NCBI GenBank assembly: GCA_023411215.1 | Contig: JAEYOY010000077.1 | Location: 1 to 64,000 of the forward strand | Source: Bacillota bacterium | GTDB taxonomy: Bacteria; Bacillota; Clostridia; Lachnospirales; Lachnospiraceae | Length of the DNA stretch: 64,000 nucleotides | Direction of reading: 5' to 3' | The notes under the pieces: model-generated | What the model saw: only the letters and a program-made list of their open reading frames with translations | What the model was told of the DNA's origin: nothing | Database searches by the model: none | In this document: positions 1-9,112 of the stretch, in pieces | How positions within the stretch are numbered: position 1 is the stretch's first letter | How the letters are laid out: the number at the start of each line of letters is the position of its first letter | Translations under genes and position numbers: made by a program

Positions 1-110
1 GGATATCACAGTTTGGAAGTAAGGTGAAAATACTATCTCCGGAGCCAGTGATTGAGCAGTATAAACTACATTTGAGTGGAATCCTTGATCAATACCGGCT
101 AGAAATTTAG
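1..110 (+). CDS. WYL-domain transcriptional regulator, C-terminal end only
   Basis: An open frame enters from the left edge and stops at a TAG at 108-110. The last 35 residues carry the pattern typical of the C-terminus of WYL-domain regulators: a Phe-Gly-Ser turn, then Val-Lys-Ile-Leu-Ser-Pro-Glu and a closing helix ending in a Leu/Tyr-rich stretch. WYL proteins often sit beside bacterial defence operons as ligand-responsive regulators. The gene ends 2 bases before the first possible jetD start, so it is probably part of, or the regulator of, the Wadjet operon. DNA-binding domain and start lie outside the window. Confidence 0.6.
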   Translation, partial: ISQFGSKVKILSPEPVIEQYKLHLSGILDQYRLEI

Positions 111-112
111 AA

Positions 113-1174
113 ATGCTCGAGTATAAATCATTGGAGGCAAGGTTGATGATAAATATACTAAAAAACTATAGTAAGAAAACAATAGATATATATGATCTAG
201 CTTTTGAATATCGTAAGAAATCGGTATTGCAATGGTCACGTGAAGAAATCAATGAGTATATTCAGCAGCTTCAAGATTTGGATGACCAAAGAATTATTCA
301 AATAAAGAGAAGTGGCAAAGGTGAGGCAAATTTGGATTCTATCCAGAGAAAAATCACGATTAATAAATGGAATTTAGAAGGTCAATCTGAATGCGTAGAT
401 CTTGATTTGTTTTGCCACGATTTAGGGATGGACGCTTCATACTATCTGAAGAATTTAGAGCAGTATCATATTGATAGACCACACATTGAGAGACTAAAAG
501 CCTTTCTACATAGAAATTCCGGAGAATTGACTCTCAATGAAATTTCATATGTGGTTTTCAAAGACGAAAAAGCATTATCACAGCCCGAAAAAGCATCAGT
601 GAATGGGAAACGTATCCTTAACAATCTGGGGCTAGAGATTAGCGACATTCCGTATGTGGATACAATATCGCCTTTCTATTATCCGACATCTTCCGATGGT
701 GATACCGTTCTAGTCATCGAGAATAAAGATACCTGCTTTTCACTACTAAGACTATTAGCTGGGAGAGAGTCCAACATCAAAGGTGTTCTCTTCGGAGAAG
801 GAAGAGCAGTTATTAAGATTTTTAAATTCTTGCATGTATATGGTCTCGGGAACAAAGATTTGTTTTTATACTATGGAGACATTGATCAAGAAGGTTTTGA
901 CATTGCAAGATCTCTTATAGAAAGGTATCCGCAGCATAACATTAAGCTCTCAAGGGCTCTATACCATAGCTTGCTTAGCTATGAAGGACGAGCGCTAATC
1001 AAAAAACGAACGATTGATAACTCAAAAGCTGAAGACATACTGACAAACCTATTTGACGAAGATAGAACTACAATAATGTCAATATTGGAATCTGAAGGAT
1101 GTATTCCGCAGGAAGCATTAAACTATGATGATATGAAGGTGAAAATGGATGAACTACAATATAGACTATTCTGA
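113..1174 (+). CDS. jetD: Wadjet anti-plasmid protein JetD (TOPRIM-type nuclease subunit)
   Basis: 353 residues. JetD is the nuclease of the Wadjet SMC-like complex, which extrudes and cleaves circular plasmid DNA. The C-terminal half has the TOPRIM pattern: a conserved Glu in VLVIENKDT (E203) and the acidic Asp-x-Asp motif in YYGDIDQEGF (D256, D258). The N-terminal half fits the DUF3322-like arm. ATG 113 has no good ribosome binding site, but the segment from it reads as part of the first helix. ATG 146 has GGAGG 8 bases upstream and is an alternative start. The stop overlaps jetA by 26 bases. JetD comes first here, unlike the jetABCD order of the best-known systems, so I do not assign a subtype. 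Confidence 0.9.
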   Translation: MLEYKSLEARLMINILKNYSKKTIDIYDLAFEYRKKSVLQWSREEINEYIQQLQDLDDQRIIQIKRSGKGEANLDSIQRKITINKWNLEGQSECVDLDLFCHDLGMDASYYLKNLEQYHIDRPHIERLKAFLHRNSGELTLNEISYVVFKDEKALSQPEKASVNGKRILNNLGLEISDIPYVDTISPFYYPTSSDGDTVLVIENKDTCFSLLRLLAGRESNIKGVLFGEGRAVIKIFKFLHVYGLGNKDLFLYYGDIDQEGFDIARSLIERYPQHNIKLSRALYHSLLSYEGRALIKKRTIDNSKAEDILTNLFDEDRTTIMSILESEGCIPQEALNYDDMKVKMDELQYRLF

Positions 1175-2735
1175 TGCCAGTAACCGTCAGGAAATAATAG
1201 GGATATATTCGCTGTATTATTATATTGTGTCGGGAGCTTCCTATGCGTTCGATATTGGCAATTTAGTTATATCACTTCTCATTTACATGGTTGAAGAAGG
1301 ACGACTGAATGCATATGCGATGAAAGTCTATGAAATCAAAACTTTTATAAATGAGTACTTACGTGGTATTGAGCATGTTGATGAATACAACTTGGATGAG
1401 ATTGCCGAAAACTTAATTTCCAAGCTCCAAGGAGCTAAACCGAATGGAGATCCAATCAAATTTGAATACTATAATCACGAAATTCGCAGTGTAAAATCGG
1501 TTAAGGTTGCCTATGTGGATTACAGCCTCAAAGATGAAGGCTTCAAGATAACAGATAAAGGGTTGGAGTTTCTTATTTCATCAAAGGAGATTCCGCAGGA
1601 AGCTAAGCTGACCGTGGCATTATACCTTTTCAAACTGCAATTGGAAAAGAAAAAGTATAAAGCAGCTCTAAATACCATTAAGAGCATTAATCTGGAAACC
1701 TTGAGACAATTGGACATTAAGACAGAAATCTTGTCGATGAACAGATTTGGTCGTGAAGAAGCGAGTAGACTTTACAAAAAATATTGGGGCGATTTCTTTG
1801 ATCTTCGCAGTGAAGAAACGAGTCATTATGAAGATGCCAAGGAGCGTCTGCAGCTTTACAAGGTGAGCGAATACCTAGAAAAGAATAGCATTACACTCAC
1901 ACCCGAAGACATCGAGGTGTTAAGAGCTATTGAAATTGAACTCAGCAAGAGTTCGAACCTTCAAGCCCTGTATACAAATGAAATTTCAAAAATGCCAGTT
2001 GAAATGCTTGAAATTGATAAATCATCGATGATTAATATCTTTCTAAGCCTGTTCAATTTACAGGAGCACTTTGATGAATTGACAAAACTCGATACCCCTA
2101 TCGATAAATTTATAAATTCTGTTCAGCCATTACTATTGCCGAAACGAAACAAGCGCTTTGGGGTTACTGCCGCTTTATCGGGGCAAAAGGTTACAAGGCA
2201 AATGGAGAACATAGTACCTGAAGAAATTAACGTAAAACCGCAAAAACATGAAGACTTTGAAAAAATCTATGATGGCCGAATGAAGAACAATTATTTTAAA
2301 CTGTTCGAGATGTTGGTCGAATACCTGGTTAAGATAAATACTACGATAGAGGATATCTCAGATTTTATAAGCTATGTTGAGCAAGGAAAGGGAACAGCAG
2401 CAATAGGGTCAATTGACTTTTTAAGTTTCTTATTAAGCTTAAGTTATTTGCCGGATGCACAGAGAGAGAATGAATACGGCTCTGATAATGTACAGGTGAT
2501 ACAACTGAATGAAAGAAACTTGATAATCGATAAACCTATTGAAGTATTTCAAGTACAAGAACTATTAACATACTTCTGGTTTGAGAAGATGAAAATGGCT
2601 TATAATGCCGAGATCCATATTGCGACTGAACCGGATCAAAAGGTGCAAATTAATGGTGAAGATGATAGAACGATTGGGAATTTGAAAATAAGCCTGATTG
2701 AGAAAGGAAGCTTGAAAAATGGCCAAGAATATTGA
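1149..2735 (+). CDS. jetA: Wadjet protein JetA (MukF-like kleisin subunit)
   Basis: 528 residues. The call rests mainly on position between a clear jetD and a clear jetB/jetC set, and on size. JetA is the kleisin that bridges the JetC ATPase heads. The protein is largely helical, with no catalytic motif and no membrane segment. The N-terminal 150 residues could form the winged-helix part, and the C-terminal region from about residue 380 is a second helical block. The start lies inside jetD and the end overlaps jetB by 17 bases, as expected for a translationally coupled complex. Sequence similarity could not be tested here. Confidence 0.8.
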   Translation: MNYNIDYSDASNRQEIIGIYSLYYYIVSGASYAFDIGNLVISLLIYMVEEGRLNAYAMKVYEIKTFINEYLRGIEHVDEYNLDEIAENLISKLQGAKPNGDPIKFEYYNHEIRSVKSVKVAYVDYSLKDEGFKITDKGLEFLISSKEIPQEAKLTVALYLFKLQLEKKKYKAALNTIKSINLETLRQLDIKTEILSMNRFGREEASRLYKKYWGDFFDLRSEETSHYEDAKERLQLYKVSEYLEKNSITLTPEDIEVLRAIEIELSKSSNLQALYTNEISKMPVEMLEIDKSSMINIFLSLFNLQEHFDELTKLDTPIDKFINSVQPLLLPKRNKRFGVTAALSGQKVTRQMENIVPEEINVKPQKHEDFEKIYDGRMKNNYFKLFEMLVEYLVKINTTIEDISDFISYVEQGKGTAAIGSIDFLSFLLSLSYLPDAQRENEYGSDNVQVIQLNERNLIIDKPIEVFQVQELLTYFWFEKMKMAYNAEIHIATEPDQKVQINGEDDRTIGNLKISLIEKGSLKNGQEY

Positions 2736-3453
2736 TACCGTAGGGAATGCTCTTAAAGTACTGATTGAAAAAGGAAGTCTTTCAAGAGATGAATTTCCCA
2801 TAATCCATGAAAGTATTATTAACGATGGAGATACTCTGAGTGACTTAGAAAATCTATGCCAAACAATGGGACTATTTTTAAATGAAAAAGCCGGAACCTT
2901 CTACGTCTCGCCGATACCTGGAGTAAAAACATTTGGCTATACGAATGAAGAGATGAGGAAAGAATTCGGATATTCCTTTAATAACGAAGATTTGTATACA
3001 GCGCTATTTATCATTGCAAATATTATTACTGAGTTTTTCCCAGAAGCAAGCCCCTCACCAATGAAGCCATTCATGAAAAGTAACGATCTGATGGATATTG
3101 TTGATAAAAAGGTAGAAATCCTGAGAGAACAAGCTAATCTCGATGAAATCTCATACGAGAAATCATACAATTTTGAAGTTGTCGTAAAGAAATGGTCTGA
3201 TCTGCCCAGAGTAAGGTTGGATAAAGGCGAAGGGGATAGTAGGAAGGAATATGGGAAATCATCAAAAATCCAACTGCTTAATACAACGCTTCGCTTTATG
3301 GAAAATCAAGAACTGATTAAGATGGTCGACTTGAATGGAGACAAAGTAATTTACATCACAGACCGCTTCAAAGCTACAATTTTGAACGCTTACAATGCAG
3401 ATGAAATTCAAGCTGAAATATACAATTACCTTGATAACCTGATTAATGAATAA
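2719..3453 (+). CDS. jetB: Wadjet protein JetB (MukE-like kleisin-associated subunit)
   Basis: 244 residues, in the size range of JetB/MukE-like proteins. JetB binds the JetA kleisin and regulates the JetC ATPase. The sequence has a mixed helical and winged-helix-like character: a hydrophobic core around residues 90-110 (YTALFIIANIITEFFPEA) and a terminal helix-turn-strand block (residues 185-225) ending in the VIYITDRF strand. No catalytic motif is seen. It starts inside jetA and is followed 39 bases later by jetC. Identification is by operon position and length. Confidence 0.8.
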   Translation: MAKNIDTVGNALKVLIEKGSLSRDEFPIIHESIINDGDTLSDLENLCQTMGLFLNEKAGTFYVSPIPGVKTFGYTNEEMRKEFGYSFNNEDLYTALFIIANIITEFFPEASPSPMKPFMKSNDLMDIVDKKVEILREQANLDEISYEKSYNFEVVVKKWSDLPRVRLDKGEGDSRKEYGKSSKIQLLNTTLRFMENQELIKMVDLNGDKVIYITDRFKATILNAYNADEIQAEIYNYLDNLINE

Positions 3454-3492
3454 ATCGAAGATAATGCGTTTTTAGAGAAGGAAGGGAGAAAT

Positions 3493-6400
3493 ATGGCGAA
3501 ATTAGAGGGTTTTAGGTTGGTAAATGTTCATGCTAATCATAACTCGATTGTGTATCCAAACGAGTATTTCTTTATTGATGGCAAAAATGCTCTGCTTGAT
3601 ATGAAAAATGGTGGAGGTAAAACGCTTGCAGCACAGATGCTGTTTCAAACTATTTTGCCAAATTCGTTTTTTTCTGATAAAAACCAAGTTCTTAATTTGT
3701 TTTCGGGGGTAACACTGGGATCAACAGTGCATTCAGTATCTCATTTTAGTATTGAAGGACACCAGTTTAACAATATTTATCTTGGGTTTGCTGCAATGGC
3801 TGAGCCAAGAAATAGTGATGAAGCCTCGGATTCAGTAGATAATTCTGACTTGGGACTAAAATATATGAATTACATCATTGCAGGCAATAATTTAGCGGCA
3901 GATTCGTTGTCAATTGAAACATTGCCATTGTGTAAAGAGGACGGTGACAGGATAACACCTGCAAACTATAAAAGTATAAAGGACTTTTTACAGGCAAAAA
4001 TGAGAAGCGATAAACATGGTCGCTATTTTGTCATACAAACATTTGAGAATGAAAAGAGTCGGTACTATCAGGAGTTAAAGAAATTTGGAATCAACTCAGA
4101 AGTATTTGAATTCTTGAGAGAAATCAACAAAGACGAAAACTACATTAAGCAGTTTTTTGAAGAAAAATGCAAGCGCCCCAAGGACCTGCTGATGAATTTT
4201 ATTGTTCCAAATACAGAAAAAGCTCTTGATGCTAGAGCATTCGTAATGAGTCTGGAAAAAGTGGACCGATCATCTCAACTCGCGGAATCGCTTTTTGAAA
4301 AATCACAGAGTCTGAATGAACTTAATAAATTTCAAGCTGACAAAGCAGAGTATGAGCGGTTAAGAGAGGAAATTGCCGCCTTTATTGAATTTGTGAATGG
4401 GAGAGTAAATGCTCTTGAGGAGTATGATATTCATTTGAAAGAATACCCTAAGCAAGCTGCGGCATATGTATTTGCTCTCAGGCAAATGGAAGAGCGCTCG
4501 AGGGGATTGGAAGCTGAACATGTTGGACTTAATGTTCTGAAAAGTAATTTCGAGAAAGACATTGAAAATATTGAAATTCGTAAGCTTCAGATAGAACTTG
4601 AAAAACTAAACAAGATGCTTGCTTATAAAATAGAGATCGTGAATCAACAAAATACTGAAATAGAAGATATGCAGCAAGAAAAGGCCAAACTTGAGACTAT
4701 TAATTTGGCTATTGACTACAAGCAGCATGAGTCTGAGAAAAATGGAATCGACGAAAGATTGGAGAAATTAACGAGCGCACACTATGACGAGAAAAAGATC
4801 ACAGCAGAGTATGCCAATACAATCTGTATGATTGCAGAAAAAGAAATCGACAATTTGGAGACTCAGCTTGACTCGAATAAGACGCGACTGGCACAAGAAA
4901 ATGAGAAATTAGATAACCTAAAGAAAACAGAAGGTGTGTTGGGGGAACGGTTAAATCAATGTTCGTCGAATATCACAAATGCAAATGAGCAAAAGTACAA
5001 CTTGGAACGCTCTTTATCAGATATCGACAAAGAACTTATAGAATACCCTAATTACAGTAATTCTTTGTTGGATGAAGAAGAACTTAAATGCCTTGAAGCG
5101 CTTAAAATAAGTGTTGTTTCTGAATTGAAAGGCACATCTGAAGCAATCAATAAGAACAAAGAAGATCAAATAAAAGCAAACGGTGATGTAAACAATACTG
5201 AGACAATTATCGGTGAACGCAAAAGTCAACTCTCAGAGAAAAATGAATGGGTGGAGGCATACAGAAACTCTCTCAAAGAAATTAGGACAAAGACATCCGC
5301 TCAAGAGAATGATATCGAAGAAATTTTTGGCCAGTTTAAAAAACAGGTTGAAAGTCATGCTTCAAGATCGATTGATATCAATAGATCTATAGATCAGATA
5401 AATGACGAAATTAAAATACTCGAAGACTATGGATTCCTAAGAGCGAGATCAAAGTATGATGCTTTAAACACCATTAAAGGCGACTGGAAATATGCGAAAT
5501 TCGGATCGGATATTTTGAAAGAATTGGGTGAAGAGAAATCCAGAAAAATACTTGATAGATTTCCGGGCTTTGCTGAGGTCTTGATAGTTGCAGATGATGA
5601 CTATAAGCGTGTTTCAGAAGGTAAGAAAACCGTAAGTATAACGGTAGCTCAAGAGAATTTGGTGTTAATGCCCTGGTCTGCTATAAAGAAATTTGAGGAA
5701 GAAATCCAATTTGCTTCCCTGTATCTGCTTACCCGTGATGGAGAGTATTATAGAAATCTTCTCAATCCAGAAGTGGCAATTGAATCGAGATGTAAAGAAA
5801 TCAATAAATTATCAGAAAAGCAAACTGCTCTGTCTTCAGAAAAGGAAATGATTGAAACGCAGATAGCTTTGTTAAGCGCTCATATTTATAAGTATCCCTT
5901 ACAAACAGTCGAAAAATATTCTGAATCTGTAAGTAAATTGGAAAAAGAAATCTCTGAATTAACGGCGAAAAAGCTGCAGCAGGAACAGTACATTCGAACG
6001 TTAGAGCTTAAAGCTGAGGAATTAAAGGATAAGTTTCAGAGACTTGAAAACGAAAATACAGAGATAAATGAAAAGCAGCAGCTACTCATTTCCAAAATGA
6101 AATTGACAAGCGAGATCAGTGAAATTGCTGCTCGAATTAAAGATTTCATTGATGAAAAGTCAAGTTTAGAATATGAAATTGACAACAACAATGCTGATCT
6201 TAACCTTGCCCTCAAGGAGAAGGATCATCTCGAAAATGCTATTGAGAGATTTAAAGAGAATATCCGCGTATATAGTGGCTACGTAGAGGGATCGAAAGGC
6301 TATAAGGATGAAAGCTTTGGCATATTAGAGGAAGTGGATATAGCCAATCTCTACAGCAAGTTTTTAGTAGCAAAGCATGAATTCGATGAAAAGGCACAGA

Positions 6401-7905
6401 ATTATGAAGAGCTGGTTGGAAGGCAAGCCAAACTGAATAAATTGATGCAAGATATCCGAGAAGATCATAGGTTTGGGCAGATAGACTTTTCGGAAGTCTA
6501 CGCACTTAATTTTGTTCAAAAGGTTGCGCCGGAAGAGTTTAGGGTTATTGATCTAAAAATTGAAGAATTGAATAGAAAGAAATCCGGATTTGAAGAAGAA
6601 AGAAACGATGTCAAAGCTGAACAGATTGCCTGCAAAAGGGAATACGAAAAACTGGAAAATAAGATTACTGTCTACTTTGATAAATTTAAAGTTCTTGATG
6701 CGCAGCAATTATCTAGCATGGAGAGAGAAAGTCATACAGAGCTATTGAAGGTTAATGATCAAATTGAAACTATTAGAAAAACAATGAATGATATAACTGC
6801 GGAGCGTAATCTATATACTAATGAGCTTGGTCAGTTCAAAGTTTTTTGTGACACAAATGCGTTGAATTGGCAAACCGCTGTAAAATCAGACTTCATGCTT
6901 TCTTATAGTGAAATGCAAAAAAGCTACGTAAAAGTGAAAGCAGAGTATGATAAGGCAATTAGTCGAATAAACGGGGAGATAAAAAAGCTAGACGCAATGC
7001 TCCATAAGCTTATTATCAATGAGCAGCTTAAGCTTAAGCTCAAAGATTACCTTACCAATAAGCGGACGTTTGAAGAAACAATATTGCTTGTAAAACTCCT
7101 TTTACAGACTTCTGATAGCATCAATACGACTATTCGAAATTTAGAAACATCGATTGAAAACATCGGACGTCTTGATGAAGAGATTGCTGAACAAGTATTT
7201 AGAATGCTTAAAACGATATTGGATGAGATTGCAAAAATTCCGGAGTATTCAAAGTTTAAGTACGGTGATTACACAAAAGAATCATTTAAAATCAACTTAA
7301 GTGATGAGAATAGCTGCAGGATTGAAAATGATATTGCTCTAAGCAGACTTAAGGCTTATGTCTATGAACTGGCGTATTCAGTCCAAAATGATGGGATGTC
7401 TAAGAAGGAAATTAAAAATCGGCTTAGCATTAACAATATTATTCAGTATGGAATCGATTTTGATAAGCTGAATATCCAGATACTAAAGATTGAGCAAGAA
7501 AAGCCTAAATACTATAGTTGGGGAAGGCTTTCAGCATCATCAGGTCAAAGCTATGTAACATATGTTATGTTTGCCATCACGATGGTTAAGTATTTTAACA
7601 ATGTGACGGTGATAAATGACAAGATGAAAGCACCGATTTTTATGTTCTTGGATAATCCGTTTGCATCTGCATCCTCAATTGAGCTTTGGGAACCAGTAAG
7701 GCGATTCCTCGATAAAAGCAATGCTCAACTACTCTGTGTTGCGCACAACGTACCAAGTTCAGCACAGATACTGTTTGATAAACACATGATCATTGAACAG
7801 ACAAAGAATGCTAAAGGTCAGTTCATCAATACTATTCGGAATGAGAAAACGGAATCAAAGGAAATCATTCAAATGAGGCTGTTCGATCATTTAGAGATTG
7901 GTTAG
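3493..7905 (+). CDS. jetC: Wadjet protein JetC (SMC/MukB-like ATPase)
   Basis: 1470 residues, the motor of the Wadjet complex. The N-terminal head has Walker A MKNGGGKTLA (residues 37-46). Two long coiled-coil arms run from about 270 to 640 and 760 to 1190, with a non-coiled hinge-like block near 650-750. The C-terminal head carries the ABC signature-like SASSGQS near residue 1346 and Walker B FMFLDNP near 1384, with a downstream His (VAHNV) as in SMC-like ATPases. The start is supported by GAAGGGAG 5 bases upstream of the ATG. It closes the four-gene operon, and an 88-base gap separates it from the GIY-YIG gene. Confidence 0.92.
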   Translation: MAKLEGFRLVNVHANHNSIVYPNEYFFIDGKNALLDMKNGGGKTLAAQMLFQTILPNSFFSDKNQVLNLFSGVTLGSTVHSVSHFSIEGHQFNNIYLGFAAMAEPRNSDEASDSVDNSDLGLKYMNYIIAGNNLAADSLSIETLPLCKEDGDRITPANYKSIKDFLQAKMRSDKHGRYFVIQTFENEKSRYYQELKKFGINSEVFEFLREINKDENYIKQFFEEKCKRPKDLLMNFIVPNTEKALDARAFVMSLEKVDRSSQLAESLFEKSQSLNELNKFQADKAEYERLREEIAAFIEFVNGRVNALEEYDIHLKEYPKQAAAYVFALRQMEERSRGLEAEHVGLNVLKSNFEKDIENIEIRKLQIELEKLNKMLAYKIEIVNQQNTEIEDMQQEKAKLETINLAIDYKQHESEKNGIDERLEKLTSAHYDEKKITAEYANTICMIAEKEIDNLETQLDSNKTRLAQENEKLDNLKKTEGVLGERLNQCSSNITNANEQKYNLERSLSDIDKELIEYPNYSNSLLDEEELKCLEALKISVVSELKGTSEAINKNKEDQIKANGDVNNTETIIGERKSQLSEKNEWVEAYRNSLKEIRTKTSAQENDIEEIFGQFKKQVESHASRSIDINRSIDQINDEIKILEDYGFLRARSKYDALNTIKGDWKYAKFGSDILKELGEEKSRKILDRFPGFAEVLIVADDDYKRVSEGKKTVSITVAQENLVLMPWSAIKKFEEEIQFASLYLLTRDGEYYRNLLNPEVAIESRCKEINKLSEKQTALSSEKEMIETQIALLSAHIYKYPLQTVEKYSESVSKLEKEISELTAKKLQQEQYIRTLELKAEELKDKFQRLENENTEINEKQQLLISKMKLTSEISEIAARIKDFIDEKSSLEYEIDNNNADLNLALKEKDHLENAIERFKENIRVYSGYVEGSKGYKDESFGILEEVDIANLYSKFLVAKHEFDEKAQNYEELVGRQAKLNKLMQDIREDHRFGQIDFSEVYALNFVQKVAPEEFRVIDLKIEELNRKKSGFEEERNDVKAEQIACKREYEKLENKITVYFDKFKVLDAQQLSSMERESHTELLKVNDQIETIRKTMNDITAERNLYTNELGQFKVFCDTNALNWQTAVKSDFMLSYSEMQKSYVKVKAEYDKAISRINGEIKKLDAMLHKLIINEQLKLKLKDYLTNKRTFEETILLVKLLLQTSDSINTTIRNLETSIENIGRLDEEIAEQVFRMLKTILDEIAKIPEYSKFKYGDYTKESFKINLSDENSCRIENDIALSRLKAYVYELAYSVQNDGMSKKEIKNRLSINNIIQYGIDFDKLNIQILKIEQEKPKYYSWGRLSASSGQSYVTYVMFAITMVKYFNNVTVINDKMKAPIFMFLDNPFASASSIELWEPVRRFLDKSNAQLLCVAHNVPSSAQILFDKHMIIEQTKNAKGQFINTIRNEKTESKEIIQMRLFDHLEIG

Positions 7906-7993
7906 TAATAGCATATTGAAAATGCAAAGTTAAGTACACACGGTATTAAGTCATGCAAAATGAATTACTCTCGTCTTTGAAGGAGGGATAGAA

Positions 7994-9079
7994 GTGTTTT
8001 CACCACTAACGCAAGAGAAAATCGGATATTACGTATATTGCTTGAATTATCCTGATACAGGAGAGACCTTTTATATAGGAAAAGGCAAAGGAAATAGGGT
8101 ATTTAGTCATGCCAACGGAAACTTGGAAAGTGACTCAAATATTGACAAAATTGAAGTGATAAATAGTATAAAAAGTAGAGGTCAAAAGGTTGAACACTGG
8201 ATTATCAGATATGGAATGAGTGAGAAAGAGGCTTTTGAAGTTGAAGCAGCTTTGATTGATTTTGTTGGACTTGATAATTTATCAAACTGTGTCAAAGGGC
8301 ATTCCATTGAACGAGGTAAAATTTCTTGTGAGGAATTAGATATTCTTTTAGGAGCTAAAAAAATTGAGATCCAAGATAATGTTATGACAATAAAAATAAA
8401 TGCCAAATATAGAAGCGATATGAATGAACAAGAAATATATGAGGCAACGAATAAATGGTGGAAAGCAAATCAAGTAAATGCCGAAAAAGCAGATTATGTT
8501 CTTAGTATTCATAACGGGATTGTGAGAGGTGTTTTTAAACCTATAGCATGGTTTAAAGCAGAGGACTCCAACAGAATTGGATTCGAGGGAATACCAGCTT
8601 ATGATTTAATCAAGGAAAGGTATCTGCATCGTTCAATTGAAGAATTTATCGTAAAAGGAAATGCAAATCCGATTCAATACTTCTTTGTGAATAATTTTAA
8701 AGAGAGCTTCAATATGCAAGAATCTGACGATATAAACGATGACGAAGAAACAAGGATTGAAGAAAAAGCGATTTTGATAAAGATAAATGCAACTTACCGT
8801 GATGGGATGACCAAAAATGAAATCTACACTGCTACTAGAGGTAATTGGAAGCTGTCATTGATAAAAGCACAAAATGCAGAATATGTATTTAGCATTGTAA
8901 ATGGGACAATCATGGAGGTATTTAAGCCTTTGAGCTGGAGCAAATGTACTGATTCAGAAAGAATATTTTTTGATGGAATATTAGCTCCAGAGGTTATAAG
9001 AGAAAAGTATCTCGATAAATCCGTTAAACATCTTTATTCAAGGGGAGAAGCAAATCCATGTAAGTATTTGAACTTATAA
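7994..9079 (+). CDS. GIY-YIG domain protein with a duplicated C-terminal domain
   Basis: 361 residues from a GTG start with AGGAGGG 6 bases upstream. Residues 9-105 look like a GIY-YIG nuclease of the LEM-3-like type: GYYVYCL, FYIGKGKGNRVF with the catalytic-type Arg, and a Glu in EVEAALIDFVG. Two tandem copies of a roughly 90-residue domain follow (about 130-230 and 255-355). Each holds I-KINA-YR--M---EIY-AT, AEYV-SI-NG, VFKP--W and a C-terminal R-G-ANP motif. I cannot name that domain; its pattern is reminiscent of PUA-like modules. It lies between Wadjet and an ADP-ribosylglycohydrolase in the same direction, so a DNA-targeting defence role is plausible but inferred. Confidence 0.7.
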   Translation: MFSPLTQEKIGYYVYCLNYPDTGETFYIGKGKGNRVFSHANGNLESDSNIDKIEVINSIKSRGQKVEHWIIRYGMSEKEAFEVEAALIDFVGLDNLSNCVKGHSIERGKISCEELDILLGAKKIEIQDNVMTIKINAKYRSDMNEQEIYEATNKWWKANQVNAEKADYVLSIHNGIVRGVFKPIAWFKAEDSNRIGFEGIPAYDLIKERYLHRSIEEFIVKGNANPIQYFFVNNFKESFNMQESDDINDDEETRIEEKAILIKINATYRDGMTKNEIYTATRGNWKLSLIKAQNAEYVFSIVNGTIMEVFKPLSWSKCTDSERIFFDGILAPEVIREKYLDKSVKHLYSRGEANPCKYLNL

Positions 9080-9112
9080 GGATAGAGATTATGTATTTGG
9101 AGGGGCATAACC

